Source: PHAA01 sp964457945
GTDB lineage: Bacteria > Bacillota > Syntrophomonadia > Syntrophomonadales > Syntrophomonadaceae
Direction of reading: 5' to 3'
Assembly (NCBI GenBank): GCA_964457945.1
Contig: CAYWFX010000005.1
Coordinates: 1 to 64,000 of the forward strand
Length of the DNA: 64,000 bases
The position numbers and the translations under genes are program-made. Below are positions 62,107 through 64,000 of the stretch, piece after piece. How positions within the stretch are numbered: the stretch's first letter is position 1; each line of letters opens with the position of its first letter. The notes under the pieces were generated by a model that was not told where the DNA came from, made no database searches, and saw nothing but the letters and a program-made list of their open reading frames with translations.

Positions 62107-62286
62107 TTACAATGATAAGGCGCAGTACTCGTTATCAACATTGATTATGGAATAGGTGCCATAGGCAACTGTTGATAACTCCAGGTTCACATTATCCATA
62201 TACCATGTGCCGTAAATAGCAATTTTAAATTGCCCATTATGAGCACAATTATGTTTGCGGAAACTGAAATCAAAGGTGAAAGTCAT
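62107..62286 (-). CDS. Possible small protein, 59 residues
   Basis: The minus-strand frame from ATG 62286 encodes a beta-type sequence beginning MTFTFDFSFRKHNCAHNGQF and containing YGTWYMDNVNLELSTVAYG. Its amino acid make-up looks protein-like, but no ribosome site is clear. It could be the remaining C-terminal piece of a longer gene. It follows the same direction as the 58-residue membrane protein downstream. Confidence 0.35.
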   Translation of the reverse strand: MTFTFDFSFRKHNCAHNGQFKIAIYGTWYMDNVNLELSTVAYGTYSIINVDNEYCALSL

Positions 62287-62450
62287 TTGTTATGGCTATA
62301 ATGCGTAACGATTATAGATGACATTCCGTCTGATTAAATGGACAGTTGAAATTAAGAAGGATTGACCGGCTCAACGACTTAAATGCAAGAACATAAAAAT
62401 CTATAAAATCATAAAAGGTACATTATCACTAAGAAGTTTAGGGGAGAAAA

Positions 62451-63320
62451 ATGAAACCAGACATTGATTTAGAAAATCCAATAGTAAAACAGGCTATAAA
62501 ATATTACCGAAATAAGGTAGTTAAAGCTCTTGAAGTGTCTCAAAAAGTTGAAAGTGCAGTTATTCCAATCTTCCATGTACCTAAATTTAGAAATAAAATG
62601 GTACAAATTGCATCAGGGGTCTTAGTTAAAATAAAAGAAGAGTATTTTGTTTTTAGTGCTTCCCATGTTTTTGATAACATGAGGCAGTATCAGCTATTAG
62701 TTTCAGATGGCACAGGGGGTGCAGTACAGTCAATCGCTGGCGATCGTTTCAGCAGTATCAAAGGGAAATCGGGTACACATTCAGACGACCCTATTGATGC
62801 TTCGGTTTTTCATATCCAATCATCGATTTCAACTACATTAAAACAATATGCTATTGCGTTAGATGATTTTGATTTATTTCCCCCAGAAAGCAACAAATCA
62901 ATTTATATCGTTGCGGGGTTTAGAGCTAAAAAGGCAAAGGTTAGAGGAAATACCGTACGTTCGGAACGAGAAGGGTTTCCTTCCATGGAAATAACAAATC
63001 AACAATATTCACAGCTAGGAATTGATTCTAAATATCATATTGCATTAGCTGGTGAGGATCAAATTTTGTTGAATGGTAAATGGGAAACATCACCTACACT
63101 GAGAGGGTTTAGTGGTGGGGCAATTATTAGGGTTGATGGGATATCAATACATAAAGAAGATTCTGATACTTCAAAACAATTGTTAACTGGAATTTTCATC
63201 GAACAGCGCAAAGAAAAAAACAATGAAATAGGTGTATTAATTGGAACTAAAATAGGTGTCCATCTTGGCTTGATTGACAAATTTATCCCAGAATTGACTG
63301 CTGATTTATGGGCGCATTGA
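62451..63320 (+). CDS. Trypsin-like serine protease
   Basis: This 289-residue protein has a chymotrypsin-fold catalytic triad: His72 in FVFSASHVF, Asp116 in DDPIDASVFHI and Ser221 in LRGFSGGAII (GxSGG). It has no signal peptide or TM segment, so it is probably cytosolic. That is typical of trypsin-like peptidases in defence loci, where they act as effector proteases, rather than of secreted digestive enzymes. The N-terminal 40 residues are helical. The start is ATG 62451 with TAGGGGAG upstream. Its neighbour downstream is an IS66 remnant, and the STAND-nuclease gene is 2 kb upstream. Confidence 0.75.
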   Translation: MKPDIDLENPIVKQAIKYYRNKVVKALEVSQKVESAVIPIFHVPKFRNKMVQIASGVLVKIKEEYFVFSASHVFDNMRQYQLLVSDGTGGAVQSIAGDRFSSIKGKSGTHSDDPIDASVFHIQSSISTTLKQYAIALDDFDLFPPESNKSIYIVAGFRAKKAKVRGNTVRSEREGFPSMEITNQQYSQLGIDSKYHIALAGEDQILLNGKWETSPTLRGFSGGAIIRVDGISIHKEDSDTSKQLLTGIFIEQRKEKNNEIGVLIGTKIGVHLGLIDKFIPELTADLWAH

Positions 63321-63431
63321 TAGCAATGCACACCCATCCTGGGAACGAAAACCACCAGAAACCTTTTGTTGTGTCTTACTCATTCGGATGTCCCGTTCGG
63401 CCAAATTATTATCAAACGGAACCTCCGGTAT
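63321..63431 (-). pseudogene. IS66-family transposase remnant (C-terminal part)
   Basis: On the minus strand, 63431 down to about 63321 reads IPEVPFDNNLAERDIRMSKT, then QQKVSGGFRSQDG. This is the conserved C-terminal DDE-region block of IS66 TnpC transposases (the Glu of the DDE triad lies in the NNxAER segment). A stop lies just upstream in the same frame, and the rest of the element is missing. It shows that a mobile element once inserted next to the protease gene. Confidence 0.75.
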
Positions 63432-63578
63432 GGGTTACACCGGTGTAAACTGGGATGGAACATTGTTTTTGTAATGCTTTGTTAGAATAAAGTGGACAAC
63501 TAAAATTTAAACTACCCCATGATTTCCAAATTTATGTGAATGATTTGCCTATTTAGAAATGAAAGGGGCAAGTATATC

Positions 63579-64000
63579 GTGTTTAAGATTCTTATTGATA
63601 CTTGTGTTTGGTTAGACCTAGCTAAGGATTATCAGCAACAGCCAATTTTAATGACACTTGAAGAACTCATTCAGCAGGGAGAAGTTGAGCTTATTTTGCC
63701 ACGTACAGTAATCGATGAATTTTATCGTAATAAGGCTCGCATTGTCCAGGAAAATAGCAGAAGCATATCTAGTACTATTAAACGAGTTAAGGCGGTCGTA
63801 GATAAATTTGGTGACCCACAGCAAAAACAAATCGTAATATCAAATCTAAATGACGTTGATCAGCGCCTCCCATCCATATCGGAATCGGTTGAGGATACAA
63901 TTAGCAGGATAGAGATGATATTTTCTAATACACCTATAATTGAAATTCCCGATTCAGTAAAGATTAGCGCCGCTCAACGTGCAATTGATGAGCGTGCTCC
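63579..64000 (+). CDS. PIN-domain protein, partial at the window end
   Basis: GTG at 63579 with AAAGGGG about ten bases upstream opens a frame that stays open to the window edge (140 codons). The start MFKILIDTCVWLDLAKD holds the first PIN acidic residue (Asp8), and LPRTVIDEFYRNKAR near residue 42-56 holds the conserved Glu. The rest is helical. PIN domains are metal-dependent RNases, found as toxins or as effectors in defence systems. The missing C-terminus prevents subfamily assignment, and no antitoxin is visible upstream. Confidence 0.7.
   Translation, partial: MFKILIDTCVWLDLAKDYQQQPILMTLEELIQQGEVELILPRTVIDEFYRNKARIVQENSRSISSTIKRVKAVVDKFGDPQQKQIVISNLNDVDQRLPSISESVEDTISRIEMIFSNTPIIEIPDSVKISAAQRAIDERA

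Noticed and set aside
1..64000. CRISPR arrays, tRNA genes, replication origin
   Set aside because: No regularly spaced direct repeats, no cloverleaf with a T-loop GGTTCRA and acceptor pairing, and no DnaA-box cluster were seen on reading; a tRNA or CRISPR scan would settle this.

Overview
The window looks like the chromosome of a low-to-mid GC Gram-positive anaerobe of the class Clostridia, possibly a Syntrophomonadaceae-like organism. The taxon is an inference. It rests on copper-amine-oxidase-N 'stalk' domain proteins, an XrtG-type exosortase neighbourhood, a ykkC-class riboswitch ahead of the purine operon, the short HisG/HisZ pair, strong AGGAGG ribosome sites and frequent TTG/GTG starts.

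Layout. 1-202: 3' end of a 5S rRNA gene, then the 5' end of a degraded group II intron. 203-6368: mixed genes, namely a HAD hydrolase, an ABC-like ATPase, a secreted repeat protein beside a two-component system, a small protein and a PAP2 phosphatase. 6375-9032: an Smr-domain protein, then hpt-guaA (GMP salvage and synthesis). 9379-11113: two secreted proteins (stalk domain; double PA14). 11585-29744: a large envelope-glycan locus. It holds a DivIVA-like coiled-coil protein, a coiled-coil/6-pyruvoyl-tetrahydropterin-synthase-like/GT-C-like giant, an exosortase-family protein fused to a CBM9-like domain, its partner glycosyltransferase, an EmrE-like flippase candidate, two more GT2 enzymes, a methyltransferase, a second GT-C-like membrane protein, a membrane protein with four phosphatase-like repeats, a polysaccharide deacetylase, a lipoprotein glycoside hydrolase and a GerMN lipoprotein.

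30136-42095: promoter, ykkC-class (probably PRPP) riboswitch and the operon purE-B-C-S-Q-L-F-M-N-H-D, which covers IMP synthesis except for PurK. 42106-50146: a TPR-like membrane protein, an HD phosphohydrolase and a YerC-type regulator run into hisZ-G-D-B-H-A-F-IE. hisC and a histidinol-phosphatase gene are not present. 50294-54454: pcrA and ligA (repair and replication).

54617-64000: an AT-richer accessory island with a membrane protein, a DUF4236 protein, a 1329-residue STAND-type NTPase with a C-terminal PD-(D/E)XK nuclease (candidate single-gene defence protein), small membrane proteins, a trypsin-like protease, an IS66 transposase remnant and a PIN-domain gene cut by the window edge.

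Two places deserve most attention. In the exosortase locus (about 11.6-29.7 kb) the exosortase has Asn where the catalytic Cys is expected, and the pterin-synthase-like domain has Asp where its catalytic Cys is expected. The other is the STAND-nuclease island (about 55-64 kb).
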